Part shown: in pieces, positions 1-6,750 of the stretch
Numbering within the stretch: the first letter of the stretch is position 1
How the letters are laid out: every line of letters starts with the position of its first letter
Assembly: GCA_016256075.1 (NCBI GenBank)
Contig: SDVU01000516.1
Coordinates: forward strand, 1-12,695
DNA: 12,695 nt
Direction of reading: 5' to 3'
Source of the DNA: Dictyocoela muelleri
Taxonomy: Eukaryota > Microsporidia
Notes under the pieces: generated by a model
Database searches by the model: none
The model's input: only the letters and a program-made list of their open reading frames with translations
What the model was told of the DNA's origin: nothing
Made by a program: the position numbers and the translations under genes

Positions 1-101
1 TTATCGGAACACCAGGAACCAAAGGTCATAAGACTATGGTTGGAGACAACTCTCCGGGTTGGCAGCTATGGATGTTGCCAGCATGTAATATATATATATA
101 A
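1..101 (+). other. GC-richer edge with an open frame running in from outside the window
   Basis: The first ~85 bases are clearly richer in G and C than almost everything else here. Frame 3 is open from the edge to a TAA at 99-101. It reads about 32 residues, beginning with glycine-spaced residues (GTPGTKGHK) and ending LWMLPACNIYI. The glycine spacing is faintly collagen-like but breaks down after three triplets. The same bases also fold into short hairpins, for example GGCA with TGCC at about 61-80. It could be the end of a gene, a transposon or a structured RNA that lies mostly outside the window. I do not recognise it. Confidence 0.25.
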
Positions 102-188
102 GTGTTTAAAAAATATATAAAATTTTAGAAACACAAAACGATCATTCTGAAAAAATATCTTACACATTTTAAATGCAGTTAGAAATAT

Positions 189-371
189 CTGTATAAAAGT
201 AAACTTGAAAAATAGCCGTCAAAAAAACTTTCGGGACTCAAAAATATGGTGAGCCTCGTGTTTTGACACAACTAAATAGCTGTATAAAAGTAAACTTGAA
301 AAATAGCCGTTTTGAAAAACTTGCAGATCTCAAAAAAAATATGGTGAACCGAGTTTTGACACACCTGGTAT
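189..371. repeat. Tandem duplication, ~91-bp unit, two copies
   Basis: Copy 1 runs 189-279 and copy 2 runs 280 to about 371. Both begin CTGTATAAAAGTAAACTTG, continue with AAAAATAGCCGT, and share ATATGGTGA and GTTTTGACACA near the end. The first ~35 bases are nearly identical and the middle has diverged by substitutions and small indels. No reading frame is kept across the copies, so this looks like a non-coding repeat unit. Confidence 0.85.
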
Positions 372-375
372 AGAT

Positions 376-841
376 AATAAAAATTTATCTAATATGACAT
401 TGAAGTTTAATAATTTTTTCTAAATGTAAAAATAGTACATTACTAATCCAATCATGAACAAAAGAAGTTATTCAAAATTCAAGAAAAAATTATAATTATC
501 GGTAAGTTGTCGAGTTATTATACGATAAAAATACATTCAAATAATCTATCTGTAACTTATAAGTGACCTTTACTGCACAGAATACAATTTTTTTTGCTAA
601 AAAGTCCAAAATTGCATTTTATGCAATATAGCGCAAAAAAATATACCATAAGATTCGTTTTTATTCTATTTTTAATTTAAATAGTGTAACCCTCTATGTC
701 GGACATTCTATTTTAAAGTCTAAATAACGATGGGAAGCTTTTCTCTGTTGAACAAAAAGAAATGTTAAATTTGCCTTTTCTCTTGTAATTATTAAGTAAA
801 AAAGGTGTGGTGGTTGTAATAGAATGATAAAATTGGAGCTG
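376..841. other. AT-rich stretch with no recognisable gene
   Basis: No long open frame, RNA gene or clear repeat was recognised. Around 690-770 there is a short plus-strand stretch with amino-acid-like composition (NNDGKLFSVEQKEMLNLPF), but stops close it on both sides and no family is recognised. Confidence 0.5.
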
Positions 842-1846
842 GGAAAGCATATATGGCCACATTAAGGATTTTTAAAAAAAAAATCACCCCTAATTTTTTT
901 GACTGATTCTAAAGAATTTTAAAATAATAAATAAATTATTTGAGAAAAAATATGTTTACTATTTTTTATAGCGCCTCAAGTACTTTTTTAAACAAACATT
1001 CTTTTATATTTCTCTTCAACATGTATAATAGGAGGGGAAATTGAATATGCACGTGTTCTGTATCGTGAAGAAATACTAGATTTAAGAGCAGACCAATTAC
1101 CTTCAATAGTATTGATGTACACCCCATTATCAATATTAACAAACTCTTTACTGTGATTCACCGTAAAATGTCAGCATCCCTCATTATTTAATCCACTATA
1201 CCCTCTCCAGCAATCAGTATAAATTATGCTTTCCTTATCAACATATTTACTAATAATTTAAAATAAAGTTTTACTATTTCTATTCTCTACCGGCACAAAA
1301 ATAATTCTCCTGTCAACAGTCCTCTCTACAAGACCCACTACCCAAACAGCCTCGACAGTATGACCTCTATTATATTTATGTTTCCCGAACTTACTTTCAT
1401 CTATCTCAACAATCACACTTTCCCCCACCTATTTTACCAATATTTCTATTAAAAATATTATTCAAGATACCTGTTAGAGCAAGTCTTAGTCTACGTATCG
1501 TAGGCTTACTTACTCCTGTAATCGAACGAATAAACCCTGTTCTTCCTCCTTGTAATAGAAAATAAATTACCTTTAATATTTCCTCGTTTTTTAATTTATT
1601 ATTATAAAAAATTTTATTTTTATGAAGAGGAAATTGATACCTACAGAATCTGTTACGACATCTGACATGCCTCAAATTCTTCAATATAGAGACCCGCATA
1701 AAGCAATGTGGGTATCTAGTGAGACTGCTTCTTTCGTTAACAACTCCCTGTAAAATTTTTGTAAGTTTTTCTCTTAATTTTTTCATTTAAAACAAGGGTG
1801 TTTATTTTTGAAAAAAACACTCTCACTATGGCTATGTCAGCTTTCC
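842..1846 (-). mobile_element. Merlin-type (IS1016/ISXO2-like) DNA transposon, compact and inactivated
   Basis: The element is about 1.0 kb and is almost filled by the transposase relic. Its proposed ends are imperfect inverted repeats. The left end, 842-866, begins GGAAAGCATATATGGCCA. The reverse complement of the right end, 1821-1846, begins GGAAAGCTGACATAGCCAT. I see no convincing 8-9 bp target-site duplication, so the exact ends are tentative. The family call rests on the transposase, not on the ends. Merlin elements are known from several microsporidian genomes. Confidence 0.6.
988..1786 (-). pseudogene. Merlin transposase (DDE, ISXO2/IS1595-like), degraded
   Basis: Read on the minus strand from ATG at 1786, the first 120 residues give a degenerate zinc-ribbon (YPHC, then RCRNRFC) and an HTH-like region (SITGVSKPTIRRLR). 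After a one-base shift near the C-run at 1423-1427, the catalytic domain follows. It contains VIVEIDESKFGKHKYNRG with the first Asp, IIYTDCWRGYSGL with the second Asp, and a C-terminal VNIDNGVY..NTIEGNWSALK with the catalytic Glu. The frame ends at TAA 988-990. In-frame stops interrupt it at about 1258-1260 and 1171-1173. The family would move DNA by cut-and-paste, but this copy cannot make a full transposase. All three acidic residues survive, so inactivation is not ancient relative to the other relics here. Confidence 0.88.
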
Positions 1847-1854
1847 TTTAAGCA

Positions 1855-2200
1855 AAAGGGTTAAATATAAGGGAAAAAATTGAGATTAAAAATATGGAGT
1901 GAAAAATATGGGTTAAAAAAAAATTAAACTCAACGACAATCCGCGGATGATTAATAACTCCGGATAAATGTTCTATAACACTATAAAAAAGGTCTATAAC
2001 ACTGATGAAAATGGGTCTATAACATTGCTGAAAATGGGTCTATAACACTGATGAAAATTGGTCTATAACTTAAAAACATGGGTCTTTAACTTTGAAAAAT
2101 GTATCTAACCTTCTGAAAGAAATGTGATTAAAACTTTGGAAAAATGTATCTATAAGTTTACAATGTGTCTATAAATAAAAAAGGATCTATAATTATAAAA
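1855..2200. repeat. Composite minisatellite, copy 1 (GGGTTAAA block, GC-rich link, GTCTATAAC array)
   Basis: Three parts occur in order. First (about 1857-1925) come spaced GGGTTAAA/ATATGG motifs. Next is a short GC-richer link at 1938-1965 (ATCCGCGGATGATTAATAAC). From 1971 to 2200 there are about eleven degenerate units of roughly 20-23 bp with consensus GGTCTATAACACTGATGAAA. The units at 1992-2060 are nearly identical and decay to the right. The same three-part order recurs at 2636-2970. No coding potential is visible. Confidence 0.85.
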
Positions 2201-2205
2201 ACTCT

Positions 2206-2493
2206 GACAGAGCCCCAATAGACAAATAATTAGACCTAAAAAAGTAATGAAAAAATAAGTTTTTTTAAGGCCCCGAGTAATATTATCGGGAATAGCGTTA
2301 ATAATATTTTTTTTTATTAAAATGGTAATATATACAATAAAAATCTCTGATTTTTAATGTGTATAATGCCATTTTAATAAAAAAAATTTTTATTAACTCG
2401 ATTCACAAAAAAATAACCCGGGGAGCATTTCAAGAACTTATCTTTTTGATCCCCTTTTTAGGTCTAATTCTTGGTCTATTGGGGGACTCTGTG
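2206..2493. repeat. Foldback (palindromic, MITE-like) element, 288 bp
   Basis: The outer left arm begins CAGAGCCCCAATAGAC (2208-2223) and continues AATTAGACCTAAAAAAG. The reverse complement of the right arm begins CAGAGTCCCCCAATAGACC and continues AATTAGACCTAAAAAG. The inner arms also pair: TTTTTTTTATTAAAATGG followed by a near match on both sides of a tip near 2350. The arms have diverged between these blocks. There is no internal coding sequence, and I see no clear target duplication. It sits exactly between the two composite minisatellite copies. Confidence 0.85.
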
Positions 2494-2557
2494 CCGATTA
2501 TTTTAATAAATAAAATTAACATTTTTTATTTTTAATTTCATCTAATAAAATTCGCCA

Positions 2558-2622
2558 CCCCCTGTAATTCTCCACTTTTTTAAATCCCCGAAAGTGGAGA
2601 TTTATTTTTTTTTTTGGGGGGG
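2558..2622. repeat. Hairpin with 10-bp perfect stem
   Basis: TCTCCACTTT (2569-2578) pairs perfectly with AAAGTGGAGA (2591-2600) across a 12-base loop. A CCCCC run (2558-2562) lies outside the stem on the left and a G7 run (2616-2622) on the right, so the pairing may extend outward. It is a small foldback of unknown role. It could act as a transcription-level hairpin, but no gene abuts it. Confidence 0.7.
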
Positions 2623-2635
2623 ACTGTAATGTTTA

Positions 2636-2970
2636 AAAATAATGTAAAAACATAAGAGTTAAAAAAAGGGCTAGAAAATAATGGTTAAAAAAGGTAAAAA
2701 ATGTTCAAAAATAAGGGTTAAAAAATAGGGGTTAAAAAAAAGAAAAAAACATAATAAGAGTTAAAAATTTTATTAATCCGAACGAATTCCGGCGGATCAT
2801 CGATAAATACGTCAAATGTGTCTATATAACTATGTAAATGTGTCTATAAGTCTAAAAGTAATGTGCCTATAACTTTGGAACGGCTCAATAAATTTGATAA
2901 TAGGTCCATAAATTTCAAATTAATGCATCTATAACTTTGAAAAAAAGGTATATAACTTTTAAAAACCCAG
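2636..2970. repeat. Composite minisatellite, copy 2
   Basis: This has the same order as 1855-2200. Repeated GGGTTAAAAAA-like motifs lie at about 2650-2770. A GC-richer link follows at 2777-2815 (TTCCGGCGGATCATCGATAA, compare the copy 1 link). Degenerate GTCTATAAC-type units run from 2818 to about 2966. It has fewer and more diverged units than copy 1. The shared order shows a duplicated composite unit, not two independent simple repeats. Confidence 0.8.
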
Positions 2971-3052
2971 GATAAGAATTATTTAGAATAAAAAATTGTA
3001 AATGAAATTATTTATTTTCTAAAAAACACTAGGTTATGGCTGAAAAAAAAGA

Positions 3053-3409
3053 ATGACAATAACGCAAAAAGACCTTGAAAAAAACCAAAATGCTGATTAT
3101 TGATGAAAAAAAAAAAACGAAAAAGAAATATCACGAATATGCAATATTTCTCTGAGAACCGCCTATAATGTGTTTCGGAAAATACATCAATTTATGGAAA
3201 GTGATAGACCCATTTTATCAATTATTAAAAATAAAGGTCGTAAAGTTAGAGATGATACGGAATCAAAATTGAAAATCTCCCGCGACAGCTAAGATCCACA
3301 TATACTCAAGTGGGAATAAAAGCAACTTTATTATATTCAGGCTATGATATATCTACATCTAACAGTTCTCAAATATTTAAAAGGAAAGGTATTTCTAAAA
3401 AAAATCTAT
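3053..3409 (+). pseudogene. Tc1/mariner transposase, N-terminal DNA-binding part only, degraded
   Basis: Starting near ATG 3053 (MTITQKDLEKNQNADY), three successive frames give a Tc1/mariner-like N-terminus. The first HTH is EISRICNISLRTAYNVFRKI. A GRKVRDDTESKL linker (the GRP-like hook region) follows. The second HTH has STYTQVGIKATLLYSGYDIS and TSNSSQIFKRKGISKK. At least two frame changes and an internal stop interrupt it. The DDE catalytic domain that should follow is absent and no terminal repeat was found. It is a truncated fossil of a family widespread in microsporidia. Confidence 0.8.
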
Positions 3410-3542
3410 GAACAGAGATAATAATACGAATAAAGCATATCAATTCGAATATTCAATGTGTTTAAATCACATAACAAATTAAAATTGGTTTAAATTAATA
3501 AAAAGGAATTTAATTTACATACTTTAACAAATTATTGTGCGC
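3410..3542. other. Short AT-rich spacer between transposon relics
   Basis: Nothing recognisable. It lies between the end of the Tc1/mariner-like sequence and the 84-bp palindrome. Confidence 0.5.
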
Positions 3543-3626
3543 TTATACAAAATTTGGGTTTTTTTGCAAAAAAAAATTTTTTGAAATTTTTCTGATTTTT
3601 TTTAAAAAATCCCAAATTTTGTATAA
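3543..3626. repeat. 84-bp palindrome just upstream of the Merlin-2 relic
   Basis: TTATACAAAATTTGGG (3543-3558) is matched perfectly by CCCAAATTTTGTATAA (3611-3626). Poly-T and poly-A tracts between them can extend the stem. The CAAATTTGG core resembles the mini-palindromes found at the tips of the modules in 4228-5823. It ends 22 bases before the Merlin-2 start codon, so it could be an old terminal repeat, a MITE, or an inserted foldback. Confidence 0.8.
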
Positions 3627-3648
3627 AAGGTCAATTTTCAAGGAGGGT

Positions 3649-4215
3649 ATGAAAAATGTAAATTCGGTTTATCACAAAATTTTCATTAATAATGACGCGG
3701 CCAAGGAATTATTAAGACAATACAATCAGTTTATTCCAATAACTCGTTGCGATCATTGTGGAAATACAAACAAAAAACTAAAAAAGGATTCAAAAAGGCT
3801 TAACATTTTTTATTATTGCGCCAACTGCAAAAAAAATTCCTTGCACATCTAATAAAATCCTGAAAACCTTTAAAAACCGGAAAACATATTTTTACGTTTA
3901 GTTTATGGCTTTATTTCAAATTTTGATTATATACATATGGAACTATTAACAGAGATAAATCCTCAAACATATTTAAAAATGAAAAGTAAAATCATAAATA
4001 AAATACGAGAAAACAGATCACAGATATTTTCACATATCGGTGCCGATAATATTGAAGTTCAAGTAGATGAAACAGCTATTTTACAAGGAAGAATTATTGA
4101 AAATCCATCATCAATTTATGATGAGATGCCCGGTGTTCAGTGGTTGGTTAGAAGAGTATAAAATACGACCGAAAGAAATTGTTTTTTAGAATTAGTTCCT
4201 AACAGATTTGCACAT
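3649..4215 (+). pseudogene. Merlin transposase, second lineage, truncated by the composite palindrome
   Basis: The likely start is ATG 3649, preceded by AAGGAGGGT. The first ~68 codons hold a clean zinc ribbon, CDHCGN...YYCANCKK, of the CxxC...CxxC type. The frame then changes. A second open block at 3937-4161 (MELLTEINPQTYLKMK...) leads into GADNIEVQVDETAILQGRIIENP, which holds the first catalytic Asp. After another shift the sequence reads LELVPNR (about 4180-4206). It stops being recognisable where the inverted-repeat structure begins. The second Asp and Glu regions are missing, and nothing matching them was found beyond 5823. The protein differs clearly from the Merlin at 988-1786, so it is a separate lineage. 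Confidence 0.82.
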
Positions 4216-4238
4216 AAATTGCTTGTTTCTCCAACGGG

Positions 4239-4543
4239 TTAGAGACCCCTCTCCAGATTTCTAAATCTAAATTGGTAAGAGCACAGAGTATGTTTCTTAT
4301 TTCAAATAAACGTAAAATCACGAGATAAACAAAAATATATAATTAATATTTAAATAAAAAGATATATGTAGATTTAATAAATTTGGCGTTACACGTCTAA
4401 TTTAGTAAATCTCCATATATCTTTTTATTTTAAATATTAATTATATATATTTGTTTATCTCGTGATTTTACGTTTATTTGATTAAAAACATACTCTGTGC
4501 TCTTACCAATTTATATTTAGAAATCTGGAGGGGGGGTCTCTAA
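4239..4543. repeat. Module A, left copy: self-palindromic foldback, 305 bp
   Basis: It begins TTAGAGACCCC and ends with the complement, GGTCTCTAA. The arms share CTCCAGATTTCTAAAT, AATTGGTAAGAGCAC and AGAGTATGTTT. They also share AAATAAACGTAAAATCACG and, further in, AAAAAGATATATG. The tip (4371-4411) carries a smaller palindrome containing TAAATTTGGCG and CTAATTTAGTAAAT. Confidence 0.88.
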
Positions 4544-4596
4544 GTCGGGTCACAATTTACTTTTATGCTTAAGGAAAAAAGGTAAAATCTCATTAT

Positions 4597-4797
4597 AAAG
4601 GTACCTGTAATTTTGAGGAGGAAAGAAACTAGAAAAATAAAGGATGAGCTAAATCTCATGTTGATAGATAATATCAAATTAAATTTATAATTATTGATCA
4701 ATTTTAAAGATTTAATTTGATATTATTTATCAGCATGAATTTTGGCACATCCTTTATTCTTCAAGTTTCTTTTTTCCTCAAAATTATAGGTACCTTT
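4597..4797. repeat. Module B, left copy: self-palindromic foldback, 201 bp
   Basis: It is bounded by AAAGGTACC and GGTACCTTT. The arms pair through TAATTTTGAGGA, AAACT.GAA.AATAAAGGATG and GATAATATCAAATTAAAT. The tip is a short ATTATTGATCAAT region without the extra mini-palindromes found in the right copy. Confidence 0.85.
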
Positions 4798-5137
4798 AGA
4801 AGGCCTAATTGCGAACATATTTCTTCTAAAATAAGATAATTATTTGGTTTTAAGGTTAGGGTAGACGATTCTAAAGGAAAACGTACTTAATTCTAAATTT
4901 TATTATACATATATGCTTCGCATTATGTTATTATTTTACCATTTATGATTAATACTTTATTTAGTAACAGTCACTTTAAAAACATTAGTTATAAATGGTA
5001 GAATAATATCATAAGGTGAAGAATATGTATAATAAAATTTAGAATTTAGAACGTTTCCTTTATAATTGTCTACCCTAACCCTAAAACCAAATAATTATCT
5101 TATTTGAAAATAAATATGTCTAGCAATTAGGCCTTCT
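4798..5137. repeat. Core palindrome of the composite structure, 340 bp
   Basis: It is bounded by AGAAGGCCTAATTGC and GCAATTAGGCCTTCT. The paired blocks include AAGATAATTATTTGGTTTT, GGTTAGGGTAGAC, CTAAATTTTATTATACATAT and ACCATTTAT (4938-4946 with 4991-4999). About 44 unpaired bases remain at the tip. Confidence 0.85.
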
Positions 5138-5449
5138 AAAGGTACCTGTAATTTTGAGGAGAAAAGAACCTTGAAAAATAAAGGATGTGCCAAAATTCAT
5201 GCTGATAAATAATATCAAATTAAATTTTCAAAATCGATCAATAATTATACAATTAGTAAATTTGGCAAATCCAAATTTAGTAATAGTATAATTATTATTC
5301 AATTACTAAATTTGGCGAATACAAATTTAGTAATAGTATAATTATTATTCAATTTTAAAAAATTTAATTTGATATTATTTATCAGCATGAATTTTGGCAT
5401 TTCCTTTATTCTTCAAGTTTCTTGCCTCCTAAAAATTACATGTACCTTT
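5138..5449. repeat. Module B, right copy: foldback enlarged at its tip, 312 bp
   Basis: It has the same arms as the left module B. The tip contains two tandem 50-bp units (5251-5300 and 5301-5350). Each holds a mini-palindrome of the form TTASTAAATTTGGC..AT.CAAATTTAGTAA followed by TAGTATAATTATTATTC. These units account for the length difference from the 201-bp left copy. Confidence 0.87.
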
Positions 5450-5499
5450 ATAGTGAGATTTTACCTATTTTTTCTTAAGCATAAAAGTAACTTATGATC

Positions 5500-5816
5500 C
5501 GGGTTAGAGACCCCCCTTCAGATTTGAAAATCTTAATTGGTAAGAGCATAGAGTATGTTTCTTATTTTAAATAAACGTAAAATCACGAGATAAATATAAA
5601 TATATAATCAATATAAAAAATCCAAAGATATATAGACATTTACCAAATTTTGTTCAAAACACCAAATTTGGTAAATGTCTATATATCTTTTTATTTTAAA
5701 TATAAATAATATATATTTAGATTTATCTCGTGATTTTACGTTTATTTGAAATAAGAAACATACTCTATGCTCTTACCAATTAAGATTTAGAAATCTGGAG
5801 GGGGGTCTCTAACCCG
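5500..5816. repeat. Module A, right copy: self-palindromic foldback, 317 bp
   Basis: It begins CGGGTTAGAGACC and ends CGGGTTAGAGACC in reverse complement, a 13-base perfect terminal repeat. The arm blocks are the same as in the left copy. The tip (5636-5678) is a palindrome, ACATTTACCAAATTT paired with AAATTTGGTAAATGT. It has the same general type as the left tip but a different sequence. Confidence 0.88.
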
Positions 5817-5823
5817 TTGGAGA

Positions 5824-6045
5824 ACCCAAATATTATAGTTTCTAATTTTGACAATTTGTTGTATCTCAAATAAAGAATAATATTGAATTCAAAATTCTTT
5901 ATATTTCAAGTTTCCTTAAAAATCAAATTATTCAATTAAATTCTAAACTAAATTTAAAGATATAAATGAAATTGACCATTACAAAAGAAGAATGAAGTCA
6001 AAAATAGTTGAATTTCAAAAAAAAACCAAGAGTTAGTTAAAGAAG
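5824..6045. other. AT-rich flank of the composite palindrome, no gene seen
   Basis: I found no continuation of the Merlin-2 transposase here, although one would be expected if the palindrome had simply inserted into an intact copy. A short plus-strand stretch at about 5958-6027 (EIDHYKRRMKSKIVEFQKKTKS) ends in a stop just before the small frame at 6046. Confidence 0.4.
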
Positions 6046-6234
6046 ATGGGATTTACAAAGTTAAACAGTATAATACATCATAAAAGACCGAATAAAAGGA
6101 CTCACCTAGATTTTACGCTATTTCCTAATTTACCGAAAAAAGTAAAAAAAAATTACCAATTGGCATCGCCACTCTTATATTCACACTTCAATATGTCTTT
6201 TCTATTTTATTTAAATATTATAAATAAGGACTAA
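6046..6234 (+). other. Small open frame, 62 codons, doubtful gene
   Basis: MGFTKLNSIIHHKRPNKRTH... is basic in its first third and hydrophobic near the end (LLYSHFNMSFLFYLNI). The same frame is open upstream for about 24 codons before a TAG at about 6028-6030. The stretch could therefore be the tail of a decayed host gene, or chance. No CCC/AAATTT start signal is seen before the ATG and no family is recognised. Confidence 0.2.
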
Positions 6235-6738
6235 AAAAAGAAGATTTTTGGTAATAAGACTGTAAAAAAAATTATTGTGACAATATGTTATCTTATAATC
6301 TATAAAACCTTTTGAGATAATTAGAATATATTGGTATGTTAATTATTTATCTCATATTTTACAATCAAGAAAGTAAAGTTTTTAACACGTTTTTTTTACA
6401 AAAACCGATCTTTTTTTTCGGTCCTTAATTATACCAAGTCTTAATCAGCTATATGACTGTATATCTTTTTATGCTTGCATGGTTTATGCCATTAAGAAAT
6501 TATTTAAAAGCATCTCTAAAATGTCATGATATTTAAATTTAATATTGTTTAACAGTGCTATTTAACTTTAAGTTACTAAAATTGTTAAATCGACTTTTTT
6601 AACAATTTTATTTCTTTAATAATCTTACTATTTAGTGAAATTTTCAATTCTAACTATTTTTATAGAATCTTTTTGCGATATATAGATTTAATATTCAAAA
6701 ATAACTAACTTCTGATTACATCAACAAATCCTTTTATA
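6235..6738. other. Intergenic region upstream of the POLE2-like gene
   Basis: There is no gene. It is AT-rich, with one clear 12-bp hairpin at 6578-6609 and a weak CCGA/TCGG hairpin near 6406-6423. At about 500 bases to the nearest doubtful frame it is long for a compact microsporidian genome. Confidence 0.5.
6578..6609. repeat. Hairpin, 12-bp perfect stem
   Basis: AAAATTGTTAAA (6578-6589) and TTTAACAATTTT (6598-6609) pair perfectly across 8 bases. It lies about 140 bases before the POLE2-like start. It may be incidental in such AT-rich DNA. Confidence 0.55.
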
Positions 6739-6739
6739 T

Positions 6740-6750
6740 TCCCAAATTTC
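6740..6750 (+). promoter_or_regulatory. Microsporidian-type CCC plus AAATTT start signal
   Basis: The bases immediately before ATG 6751 read TCCCAAATTTC. CCC-like motifs close upstream of start codons and AAATTT-like motifs around them have been described as start signals in Encephalitozoon and other microsporidia. They usually come with very short 5' leaders. Their position here favours 6751 as the start over the second Met codon at 6763. Confidence 0.65.

Larger units (their letters stand above)
4228..5823. repeat. Composite ~1.6-kb palindrome made of nested palindromes
   Basis: The ends are exact inverted repeats: TCTCCAACGGGTTAGAGACC at 4228-4247 and its complement ending at 5823. Reading inward from both ends, the same blocks appear in mirror order. 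Module A (4239-4543 and 5500-5816) comes first, then a ~50-bp spacer (4544-4596 and 5450-5499), then module B (4597-4797 and 5138-5449), then the core (4798-5137), with its centre near 4968. Modules A and B are palindromes in their own right. The arms align along their whole length with scattered differences and small indels. The only large asymmetry is about 110 bp inserted in the right module B. No coding sequence is present. It interrupts or abuts the Merlin-2 relic; no target duplication is evident. Confidence 0.9.

Noticed and set aside
1-120. Possible rRNA or tRNA fragment
   Set aside because: The hairpins do not form a cloverleaf and I could not match the bases to a conserved rRNA segment; left as unidentified.
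1971-2970. Regularly spaced repeats suggesting a CRISPR-like array
   Set aside because: Units are ~20-23 bp, degenerate and contiguous without unique spacers, no cas genes are present, and the context is eukaryotic; it is a minisatellite.
3535-3648. Upstream start for the Merlin-2 zinc-ribbon frame
   Set aside because: These codons only translate the 84-bp palindrome into K/F-rich sequence; the conserved protein begins at ATG 3649.
4852-5091. GGTTAGGG and CCCTAACCC motifs suggesting internal telomere repeats
   Set aside because: At most two units are present and they are mirrored because they lie in the two arms of the core palindrome; this is no telomeric array.
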